Shown piece after piece: positions 9,445 through 17,043 of a stretch of DNA of 19,551 nucleotides. Source of the stretch: Candidatus Fredericiella danica (GTDB taxonomy: Bacteria > Chloroflexota > Anaerolineae > Caldilineales > Caldilineaceae). The notes beneath the pieces were generated by a model. It was not told where the DNA came from. It made no database searches and worked only from the letters and a program-made list of their open reading frames with translations. Each line of letters begins with the position of its first letter. The first letter of the stretch is position 1. The stretch spans positions 1 to 19,551 of the forward strand of contig JADJPH010000076.1 in the NCBI GenBank assembly GCA_016713335.1. The letters are read 5' to 3'. Made by a program: the position numbers and the translations under genes.

Positions 9445-10370
9445 ATGAACGTTGGTATGGATACGGCAATCGAAGGGGTGGATGCGTTTATCGGCATCCT
9501 CGAGGTCTTGCTCGTCATCCTGGCATTGGCGGTCACGACCAGTGATTCGGTCAGCCAGGCGGTCCGACTGTATCAGTGGCAGTCAGTCGTCCTGGCGGTG
9601 GTTACATCATTGAGCGTGATCACCGCGGCCGCAGCGAACTCTGGGACAGCATCTGACCCATTTAGCACTTTGCTTTTGGTGTTGTTGGTGGCGCTCCTGC
9701 CCGCCATGCTTGCGTTTACAATTCGTCCTCTGTTGCACAGAGCCACGTTGGCGAAAGCATCGCAGTCGATCGGCGACGATTTGAAGATGCTATTCGTTGC
9801 TGTTATCTGGCCCTTCTTCGAAAAATTCACAGGACTTCGCACCCGGCTTACATTGGTGCAAACCGATCAACCGGATGCGACGCCCGGTCTGCGCAGCGCG
9901 CTTTCCGCGCGCCTGGCGTTGTATCAGAATTTGGAACGCGACGCCGAGGCGTTGTGGCAGGGCCGGCAATCCATCCAAACCCGGACGGTGGCGCCGGTTC
10001 TCTTCATTGGTCTTCTGGCGCTCTGGTGCTCGTGGCGTACTCTGTGCCGCCAAAACAGTTCGATATGCCCGCACGAGTGGGGCTTGCGGTAGCGCTGGCG
10101 CTGAATCTCGTCGGGCTGTTCAACATGATTATTAAGCAGGACATCATCTCCCAGGTCATCGGGCTGCTGATCATGGATCAGGGACTTTATCTGGCTGTCG
10201 TCAAAATCGTTAAGATCCCGGTTCCTGCCACCTACTTTGTCATCAGCCTCTACTTCTACACACTCATCACGGTCTTCATTCTGCTCATTCTATTGCCCAA
10301 GCTACGGGCGACGGCACAGAGTATTGACTTGACCGAAATTGCGCACGAATCGGATCTGAAGTCGAGTTAG
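9445..10370 (+). CDS. hyfE: HyfE/HycP-like membrane subunit with long internal insert (one frameshift)
   Basis: HyfE-like subunit of the membrane arm. The first frame (9445-10092) starts MNVGMDTAIEGVDAFIGILE and holds three hydrophobic helices, then a hydrophilic stretch. After one frame change near 10025 the second frame continues to the TAG at 10368. It includes FNMIIKQDIISQVIGLLIMD and QGLYLAVVKIVKIP, which align with the HyfE segment 'QRNILRQIFGYCLMENG'. Total length is about 308 residues, against about 216 in E. coli HyfE. The excess is largely a polar, charged insert (about residues 97-180, including WPFFEKFTGLRTRL and LYQNLERDAEALWQGRQS) between helix 3 and the next helix. The alignment is from memory; the helix pattern and motif are visible. 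Eleven bases separate it from hyfF. Confidence 0.8.
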
Positions 10371-10381
10371 CGGAGCGGGTC

Positions 10382-11994
10382 ATGACACCAAACGCACAGA
10401 CGCTGGTCATCCTGAATGTGCTGACACCACTCGTCGTGGTCATCATCGACGTCGTCTATGTGATCCTCAATCGTTGGTTCAAGCGGGTGCGTGGCGTCCC
10501 TGGACGGTGGTTCGACTGGTTGACACTGCTCGGTTCCATCCTCTGTCTGTCGCTATCGGTCGCGTTACAGATTACCCCACCCCCAGTTGCGCACGGAGTC
10601 GGCATCGCAGGTGGGGCCAATCTACCTGCTCACGGACTCGCTAAGCATCTATTTTCTCTTTCTCGTCAACGTGATTGCATTGTTTGCAAGTTGGAACCAG
10701 GTGGTCGCAAACCAATTGACGCCACGACCGCTATTTTTCAACATCCTCGTCAATCTCTTCCACTTTACCATGCTGCTGGTGCCTGTCGTGGACAATCTGG
10801 TCTTCCTCTGGATCGCGGTGGAAGCGACGACGCTGGTCTCAACGCTGCTGGTGAGCATCCTTGACAAGCGAAACTCATGGGAGGCCGCGTGGAAATATCT
10901 GCTGGTCACGTCGACCGGGATTATCTTCGGTCTGTTTGGCACGATGTTCCTGGCGAATGCCGCGCAGACCCTCGTGCCGGAACTTGGGGCAGGCGGCGAC
11001 CTGAACCGGCTGCTGGATTGGTCTTATTTGATAGGCCCCGATGCCAGCGGCGCGCCACGCGCTCTACAACTTCCAACGGATCTCGTTGAACTGTCCTTTC
11101 TGTTCGTGCTGGTCGGATACGGCACGAAAGCGGGCTTTGCCCCCATGCACACCTGGCTGCCCGATGGGCATGGGGAAGCGCCGGCGCCCATCAGCGCCCT
11201 CCTTTCGGGCGTCCTGCTCAAGTCGGCGCTCTATGCCATTTTGCGCTTCAGCACCCTGACCAATGCGGCGCTTGGCAGCAGCCAGTTCACCTCCAGCTTG
11301 CTGCTAGGCACGGGTTTGGTGTCGCTGCTACTTCGCAACTCCATTCATTTTGAATGAACGCAACCGCTTCAAACGTGCTGGCCTATCACAGTCTGGAACA
11401 CATGGGCATCATTGCGTTTGGTCTGGGTATCGGTGGTCCGATTGCGCTGTTCGGCGCACTACTCCACACCCTGAACCACGCGCTCACCAAAGCCCTGATG
11501 TTCCTCTCCTTTGGCACCGTTGCCGGGCGCTTCACAGGACCCACGGGCAACCAGCGTGCCATCTCGAATGTGCTGATGTGGATGCCGGCCCTCGGGCTGA
11601 TCCCTGCGATAGGCGGTCTGGCGCTCGTGGGGATGCCCCCTTCAACATCTTCTTGAGCGAGTTGATCATCTTGTGGGGGCGCTGAAACCGGCGCGAATGG
11701 CTGGCCGCCCATCATCATCACGTTGGCGGTCATCCTGTTCATGAGTTCGACGACGCTCATCTTTTTGGGCTGGTCCGGCATCTGGCCGCGCTCCTGCTCA
11801 TGCGCCCAACGCCGCCAATTGCGGCAGGCGCCCAGGTGATGGCGGTCGAGGTATCTGCGCAATCGAAGCCGTCCCGCAAGGAACTTGTCCCCCTGGTCGT
11901 GATGACCGTGCTCGTCATCGTTTCGGGGTTGATGGTGTGGGAGCCACTGGCCGCCATCCTTGATCAGAGTGTGACGATCCTCAGTGGCGTGTAG
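10382..11994 (+). CDS. hyfF: HyfF/HycQ-like antiporter-type membrane subunit (frameshifted)
   Basis: This is the second antiporter-like subunit, of the HyfF/NuoL-M-N class, about 537 residues. ATG 10382 opens MTPNAQTLVILNVLTPLVVV, with the frame changing near 10590, 11340, 11635, 11685 and 11770. Motifs seen include LVFLWIAVEATTLVSTLL (helix 5 glutamate, about 10798-10851) and YGTKAGFAPMHTWLPDGHGE (about 11119-11178), the canonical K-A-G with W-L-P. Next come GVLLKSALYAILRF (helix 8 lysine), VLAYHSLEHMGIIAFGLGI (11379-11435) and HTLNHALTKALMFLSFGT. GMPPFNIFLSELIILWG crosses a frame break near 11635. Unlike HyfB here, this paralogue keeps all expected lysines, so its ion path looks complete. 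The C-terminal helix SGLMVWEPLAAILDQSV matches the HyfF tail. The stop lies 21 bases before hyfG. Confidence 0.85.
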
Positions 11995-12015
11995 GGGTGG
12001 AAGGGTGGACTGAAA

Positions 12016-13714
12016 ATGACGTCCATACGGACAGGTCTGCATGAACTCAACCTGCGATCGTGGGTGGAGTTGCCGCGCCGCGCCGCCACAGAGACGCACC
12101 TCGTGCTGCCCAATGGCGCGGATCTGCTTGCGCTCTGCCGGTGGGCTGCGCAGAACGAGTTCTATCTCTGCACCCTGGCGGCCAGTGACGAGCGCATGCT
12201 GGAGGACAATGCGCTCAAGGTGTACGTTGTCTTGTCTGGCGGCGACCGTCAACTCGCCATATTGGAACATCCCATCGAGCGCGACGCGTTCCAGTATCTA
12301 GCCTACCACGAGTCCTTTCCCAGTGCGCTGCCGCTGGAACGCGCAGCCATCGACCTGTATGGGGTGGCGCCTGGCAATGTCGCCCTCGAAGGCGGGATGC
12401 TGCTCCACCCTGCATCCTTTCCACCCGATCTCTACCCGCTGCGGCGCAATCGCACGAATGAACGGCTGCGCCGGTTGATTGCCGCAACCAAGCCGGTTGT
12501 TGAGCGCAGTGGTGAACTGCCCTACGGCGTGATGCGGCTGCTCGTCGGTCCGATTCACGCCGGCGTGATCGAGGCGGGGCAATTCCGTTTCTATGTGGCC
12601 GGCGAGGTCATCGAAGATCTGGAGATCCGGCTGGGATACAAGCACCGCGGCATCGAAAAACTCTTCGAGACCGGTTATACGTTGACCACAGGCCAGCAAT
12701 TAGCGGAATGCATTGCGGGAGATTCTGCGTTTGCGCACTCGCTGGCCTATAGCCAGGCGGTTGAGAACCTGGTTGCGGCGCCGCTGCCCCCTGCCGCGGA
12801 TTATTGGCGTGGTCTGCTGCTGGAGATGGAGCGTCTGTACAATCACATCGGCGACGTCGCCGCGCTGGTGCATGACATCGCCTACGACTTGATTGCCTCG
12901 GAACTGGCCGTCCTCAGAGAGCGACTGCTCCGGCTCAACGCCGCGCTCACCGGTCACCGTTTCTTGCGCGGGGTCAATCATCCGGGTGGTGTAACCATCC
13001 AACATCCCGAACAACTGCCGGACGTGAGCCATGAGTTGCTTCGGATCACAGATCTGTTTCTTGGCTGGGTTGCACGGCATGTACTGCCCAATGCCACCTG
13101 TCGCAATCGATTCCTGACGACCGGAGTGCTGACAAAAGCGGAGGCGTTGGGCATTGGCGCCACGGGACTGCCTGCCCGCGCATCGGGCTGCTGGACCCAG
13201 GATTTCCGGCTCCGTCACCCGGCCGGTGTCTATGCGCTGCCCGGCATTGGGGACGAACTGTGCAGTCTGGTGCGGGGAACATTGCTCGATTCGGGGGAAA
13301 ATCTGCTGCCATCCGAATCCCACCGCAGGGTGCCGGTGTACCGCAATAACTTGACCGGCGACGTGATGGCACGGCTCCTCGTGCGCGTCGCCGAGGTAGA
13401 GAGTTCGGCGAAGATTGTCGAACGGCTTGCATCGGAACTGAACAGCATGGAGAGACTGGGTTGGGGCATGTCGAAGGTTGGCGGGGCGACATCTTCTATA
13501 CGATCTGGAAGGGGCCAGGGGCACGATCTTCCGGTGTCACCGCGGGATCCGTCGCTTTACAACTGGCCGGCGCTACGTTTGGCGGTGATTCGCAAGCTCA
13601 GATGGCGCAGGCTGATGACCGCAAGCAGAAGGCGCGGCGATTTGGGAGAATATCCTGGCGGATTTTCCGATCATCAACAAGTTCAATCTGGCCTACGCGG
13701 CAAACGATGGTTGA
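12016..13714 (+). CDS. hyfG: HyfG/HycE-like NuoC-NuoD fusion lacking the Ni-Fe cysteine ligands (3' frameshifts)
   Basis: The first 160 or so residues are NuoC-like: FPSALPLERAAIDLYGVAP and then HPASFPPDLYPLRRN. From about residue 176 the protein is NuoD/hydrogenase large-subunit-like: RLLVGPIHAGVIEAGQFRFY, then LEIRLGYKHRGIEKLFE. Where active group 4 enzymes have R-x-C-G-x-C, this one reads C232-I-A-G-D-S-A-F-A-H-S (12709-12741); both ligand positions are changed. FLRGVNHPGGV and NRFLTTGVL are conserved parts of the family. The last 250 bases change frame about four times: GWRGDIFYTIWKGPG, GTIFRC, RDPSLYNWPALRLAV, then WENILADFPIINKFNLAYAA to TGA 13712. No DPCxxC occurs in any frame near the end. 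It is probably a non-hydrogenase redox subunit; its partner substrate is unknown. Length is about 565 residues. Confidence 0.85.
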
Positions 13715-13731
13715 AACGGGCCAGAGCAAGG

Positions 13732-13736
13732 GGAGG
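13732..13736 (+). promoter_or_regulatory. ribosome binding site of hyfI
   Basis: GGAGG seven bases before ATG 13744. It fixes the true start of hyfI inside what looks like one continuous open frame from hyfG. Confidence 0.75.
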
Positions 13737-13743
13737 AATCAAA

Positions 13744-14262
13744 ATGGCAAGAGAACAGCCGGCCCCGCCGTCTTCGTTGCCGGAGTTGCTGCTATCTAGG
13801 TTATTGGGCGTATTTCGGAACAGATCGCGCTATGCGGAGCCGATCGCATCGCCGGGTGATCGGCTGGCGCGGGAGCATCGCTCCGTCTTCTTGCGCCACT
13901 TGGATTGTGGGTCGTGCAATGGGTGTGAGCTTGAGTTGATCGCCATGAGCAACCCGATCTATGACAGTGAGCGCTTTGGCATCCGGTTTGACGCATCGCC
14001 GCGCCATGCGGATGCATTGGTGATGACGGGGGTGTTCACGCGCAATCTTGCGGAGGCTGCGCTCAACACGTTGGATGCGATGTCGGAGCCAAAGCGGATC
14101 GTCACCGTGGGTGACTGCACGGAGGGTGGGGGCATTTTCGCCGGTTCCTACGCGCTTGCCGAGCGTCCGGGGGAGATCGAGGAGGTCATCATTGCCCACA
14201 TCCCGGGCTGCCCGCCGAAGCCGGAGGAGATATTACGAGCATTGGGGGCGGTGGAGTGGTAA
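13744..14262 (+). CDS. hyfI: HyfI/NuoB-like [4Fe-4S] small subunit
   Basis: 172 residues, the iron-sulfur subunit that carries the terminal cluster between the NuoD-like subunit and the membrane arm. Motifs: DCGSCNGCELE with cysteines at residues 55, 58 and 61, VGDCTEGGGIFAG with C125, and HIPGCPPKPEEIL with C156. C58, C61, C125 and C156 form the usual four-cysteine cluster site, so cluster binding appears intact. The N-terminal 30 residues contain an amphipathic LPELLLSRLLGVF stretch common in this family. An open frame from 12016 runs through hyfG's broken end into this gene, but that fusion is an artefact of hyfG frame breaks: a strong ribosome site and a separate ATG lie at 13732-13746. 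It is last in the operon; in M. tuberculosis the NuoB-like gene is at the other end. Confidence 0.92.
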   Translation: MAREQPAPPSSLPELLLSRLLGVFRNRSRYAEPIASPGDRLAREHRSVFLRHLDCGSCNGCELELIAMSNPIYDSERFGIRFDASPRHADALVMTGVFTRNLAEAALNTLDAMSEPKRIVTVGDCTEGGGIFAGSYALAERPGEIEEVIIAHIPGCPPKPEEILRALGAVEW

Positions 14263-14494
14263 GGCTTTCCTGGGAAAGTTCATGCCGGTGGGGCTTCGCC
14301 TGGTGGGCAAGCCAGAGTAACCGCCGGGGAATAGGCCCCAGCGACCGCAGGTCCTGCGCCACCACTCGCCTCAGACGGACGCTCACGATGCGCCCGGAAC
14401 CTCCGTCCCCAGGCGCTCGTGCACCGGATTGGCGTCGAGGTAGTTCTTGATGTCGGTGAGCGAAGTTGCGTCGGATCACCCTCTCTGCCCAAAG
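14263..14494. other. intergenic region between convergent hyfI and yegD-like genes
   Basis: Separates the two convergent genes. Only a short inverted repeat with a two-base loop (CTTTCC TG GGAAAG, 14264-14277) is visible. It is too tight and lacks a T-run, so it is not a convincing terminator. The minus strand holds a short coding-like stretch, listed separately. Confidence 0.4.
14383..14472 (-). CDS. possible short coding remnant
   Basis: A stop-to-stop stretch on the minus strand reads SLTDIKNYLDANPVHERLGT and ends with EVPGAS. It has natural-looking composition and an acceptable codon pattern, but no start codon, because a TGA lies just upstream. It could be the 3' part of a small gene broken by an indel, or a tail of the upstream Hsp70-like gene in another frame. 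I do not recognise the family. Confidence 0.25.
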   Translation of the reverse strand, partial: DATSLTDIKNYLDANPVHERLGTEVPGAS

Positions 14495-15878
14495 CTAGAT
14501 AGATACCAGTTGGCGTTGATGCGCCTGCATCGCCAAACCACCCGTCACCGAGCCAAAGAGATCGGAGACCACGATCTCTGCGCCGGGGATTTCGCGCCGC
14601 AGTAGTTCTTGGAAGGCAAGGATGGAAGAAGAGCCACCAGTCGCCACCACGACGTCAATTTGTTCAGGTTTGAGTCCTGCTGCGACCATTACCACGTATA
14701 CCACGTTGACCTCGGCGCGCTCAACTGCCATCAGACGATTGAATTCCTCACGCATTAACGCCACCGCAAGTTGAATGGCCGCCATCTGTAGTGCGACAGT
14801 CGACGCTGCCTGCTCGGAGAGTTCGCATTTTGCCTGTTCAACTGCCTGAAAGAGCGCAAACCCATAGTTTTTCGTCGCCAATGTTTCCAGCGCTTGAAAT
14901 GCCCGCGGTCATTGCCATAGCTTGATCCCGCGCCGGATGATTTCTAGATTATCCGGGCGTGAGGGTCGGAATGGTTTGCCATTGGTCGAGCAGCCCCGCC
15001 AAGTGCCTGGGGAAAGGGATCAGTCGCCCATCATAGTTGATATCGATTGCCGATTGCGTCCCCAGATACGGGGCTACCTTTGCGCATGATGGCGCTATCC
15101 AGATCATCGCCGCCCACCAGGACGCCCACCGAAGCAAGCACCTGCTGGCGCCGGCGGCGCCTACCTTCAGGACGGTCAGATCAAGGGTGCCACCGCCAAA
15201 GTCAAAGACCAGGAGGGTCTGTTCGTGGGGGTGCGATTGACGAGAAGGCTGCGGCAGCAACCGGCTCGTGCATAAATTCCACCTGCGCAAAGCCGGCCAG
15301 GTGAGCGGCGCGGCGCAGTTTCTCCTCCGCAAGCTGATCCTCCCGCTGGGTCGTGCGAGAAGTTCACCGGTCGCCCAAGGAGCACCTGTTCCACCGGTTG
15401 GCCCAGATGTCGTTCTGACCGCTGTCGTGCAGGCGCAGGATAAGGGCGATCGCTTCTTCAGTGGTGTAATATCGCCCGAATATCTTTGTCCCCTGATATG
15501 CTCCAGATCGCAAGCCGGTCTTGATGGACTGCAGCAACCTGCCGCGCATGGCGACGTCCTCATCAATCACTACATCGTAGATGATGGTGATTGGGCCACC
15601 TTGCTCGCCCAATTCAAATCCCTGGCTTGCCACGGTGTTCTCGATCGTGCCCACCACCTTTTCCTCGAAAACAACGGGGCGTCCCGTGTCTTCACGCAGA
15701 AACGTCTTGACCGCGTCCACCCCCAGACGCACACGATGCCGGCTGTCCACATAGATCGTGGACCGCAAGCTGTACGCACTGCTGTTGTTAGTGGATCAAG
15801 CGGAATGTACTCCAACTTGCTGCCGTCAAAAATCGCCGCTGAGGTGTTCGTCGTACCAAAATCGATGCCGAGCCACAT
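14495..15878 (-). CDS. YegD-like Hsp70 family ATPase-domain protein (frameshifted)
   Basis: An Hsp70/actin-fold ATPase of about 460 residues without room for a substrate-binding domain, the size and layout of E. coli YegD. ATG is at 15876-15878 (minus), with GGAGG ten bases upstream. Seen in order: GIDFGTTNTSAAIFDG (phosphate loop 1), VGTIENTVASQGFELGEQGG, GRYYTTEEAIALILRL, then GRPVNFS. These are followed in another frame by FDFGGGTLDLTVLKVG (phosphate loop 2, about 15165-15212) and GRLIPFPRHLAGLLDQWQT. The C-terminal frame has FQAVEQAKCELSEQ and VVATGGSSSI (adenosine loop, about 14622-14651), ending after FGSVTGGLAMQAH. About four frame changes interrupt it (near 15790, 15390, 15110 and 14920), but all nucleotide-binding loops are intact. 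Client or role is unknown for this subfamily. It is not obviously linked to either neighbour. Confidence 0.82.
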
Positions 15879-15888
15879 GGTGAACTTT

Positions 15889-15893
15889 CCTCC
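15889..15893 (-). promoter_or_regulatory. ribosome binding site of the YegD-like gene
   Basis: GGAGG on the minus strand, ten bases upstream of the ATG at 15876-15878. It supports the chosen N-terminus MWLGIDFGTTNT. Confidence 0.65.
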
Positions 15894-15957
15894 CTGGTGC
15901 CACTAGGCAGCCCATACGTCGTTACTCAGGCATACAAGAGTACTGATTTTCGGGCAG

Positions 15958-15979
15958 AAAAAACGGCCGGATGGCCGTT
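15958..15979 (-). terminator. Rho-independent terminator-like hairpin upstream of the YegD-like gene
   Basis: Perfect seven-base stem AACGGCC/GGCCGTT with a four-base loop (15962-15979). On the minus strand it is followed by a run of T residues (A-run 15958-15963 on the plus strand). It lies 80 bases upstream of the Hsp70-like start and reads in the same direction. No minus-strand gene ends nearby, so it may act as a leader attenuator or insulate from distant read-through. Confidence 0.5.
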
Positions 15980-16109
15980 CTAATGGAGTTGACAAATGTG
16001 AGATAGTGAGATCAGGAACCTCCAACGCACTGCCGGATCGATGACATAGTCGACGCGCCAGGCAGGCACATTCCACGTACATGAATCCATCACATTGAAG
16101 TCAGTCTAA

Positions 16110-16840
16110 ATGGCAAGAATACTCATCACCGGCTCAGCCGATGGTCTGGGCCAACTCTCGGCAGCGTCTTTAGTCGACCAAGGTCATCAGGTTGTCCTGC
16201 ATGCGCGCAACCCTGAACGCGCACGTCACGCAAAACAAAAGACGCCGCGGGCAGCGCATGTCGTTGTCGGAGACTTGACTAGTATCGAGGGAGCCCAAAA
16301 CGCAGCTAACGAAGCGAATGCGTTTGGGCGCTTCGATGCCGTGATCCACAATGCCGGCGTGTATCAGGCGCCAGCGAAAGAGATCTTTTTTGTCAACATC
16401 ATTGCACCCTATCTGCTTACGTGCTTGATCCCAAAGCCCCGCGCTTGATCTACCTGAGCTCGGGGATGCATCTACACGGAATGTAAACCTGGACCTCTTC
16501 AAAGAGGACAGCCGTCGCATCAGTTATTCAGACTCAAAGCTGTATGTGGTGATGCTTTATGGCAGTAGCACGCAGATGGCCCGAGGTCTACGCCAACGCC
16601 GTCGATCCGGGTTGGGTCCCGACGAAAATGGGCGGACAGGGTGCACCGGATGATCTTCAACAAGGCTATGAAACACAGACGTGGCTCGCAGTCAGCGACG
16701 ATCGCGGCGCCAAAGTAAGCGGTCGCTATTTTTATCATCGGACAGAAAGCCGGCATAATCCACAAGCCGACGACGTCATGCTGCAAGAACGATTTTTAGA
16801 CTATTGCAGAGCCATCACAGGCATCCCTCTCCCTCAATAG
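16110..16840 (+). CDS. short-chain dehydrogenase/reductase (frameshifted)
   Basis: NAD(P)-dependent SDR of about 243 residues, Rossmann fold. ATG 16110 opens MARILITGSADGLGQ, holding the TGxxxGxG cofactor motif. VVVGDLTSIEGAQ supplies the acidic residue after strand 4, and IHNAGVY is the N-A-G motif. After frame changes near 16435, 16482 and 16555 the sequence continues with LIYLSSGMHLHG (catalytic serine region), then SYSDSKLYVVML with Y (16525) and K (16537) in YxxxK. VDPGWVPTKMGGQGAPDDLQ is the usual P-G segment, and the end is ITGIPLPQ at TAG 16838. The catalytic set is complete, so an active enzyme is expected if the frame breaks are errors. The substrate cannot be told. It stands alone between divergent and convergent minus-strand genes. 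Confidence 0.85.
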
Positions 16841-16870
16841 CCCCGCCCTTCTTTTGCCTTCCTTGTAACA

Positions 16871-16913
16871 CTCCTCTCTGCGCTTTTCTCCGCGTTTCTG
16901 CGCCTCTGCGGTG
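16871..16913. repeat. CTCTGCG-type interspersed intergenic repeat
   Basis: The stretch holds four degenerate units of the form (C)TCTGCGcYTYTC: CTCTGCGCTTTTCTC, CGCGTTTCTG, CGCCTCTGCGG. On the other strand it reads as a purine-rich CGCAGAG/ACGCGGAG tract. From general knowledge, units like this recur between genes in many environmental bacteria, including Chloroflexota and Cyanobacteria. It sits in the 203-base gap between two convergent genes. Only one copy lies in this window. Confidence 0.5.
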
Positions 16914-17043
16914 GCGTTTGCCGGTGAACTACGCGATTCCTCTAGCACTCGAATACTGACCAGGAGCAGGCGATGATCGGCATCCGTAAGCAACCCGCCT
17001 CGGCGTATGGTGATAAATCGAGCGTCACGGATTTCAGGGAGGA

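Noticed and set aside
12016..14262. A single 748-residue protein joining the hydrogenase-like large and small subunits
   Set aside because: The last 250 bases of hyfG show conserved C-terminal residues in other frames, ending at TGA 13712. A strong ribosome site and ATG precede hyfI. The long open frame is an artefact of frame breaks.
6286..14262. Functional formate hydrogenlyase or active [NiFe]-hydrogenase
   Set aside because: Both Ni-Fe cysteine motifs are missing from HyfG, and there is no formate dehydrogenase subunit.
14264..14277. Inverted repeat after hyfI as terminator
   Set aside because: The two-base loop is too tight and there is no following T-run.
15989..16018. Possible sigma-70 promoter (TTGACA at 15989-15994) for the dehydrogenase gene
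   Set aside because: The -35 box is perfect, but no TATAAT-like box lies 16-18 bases downstream.
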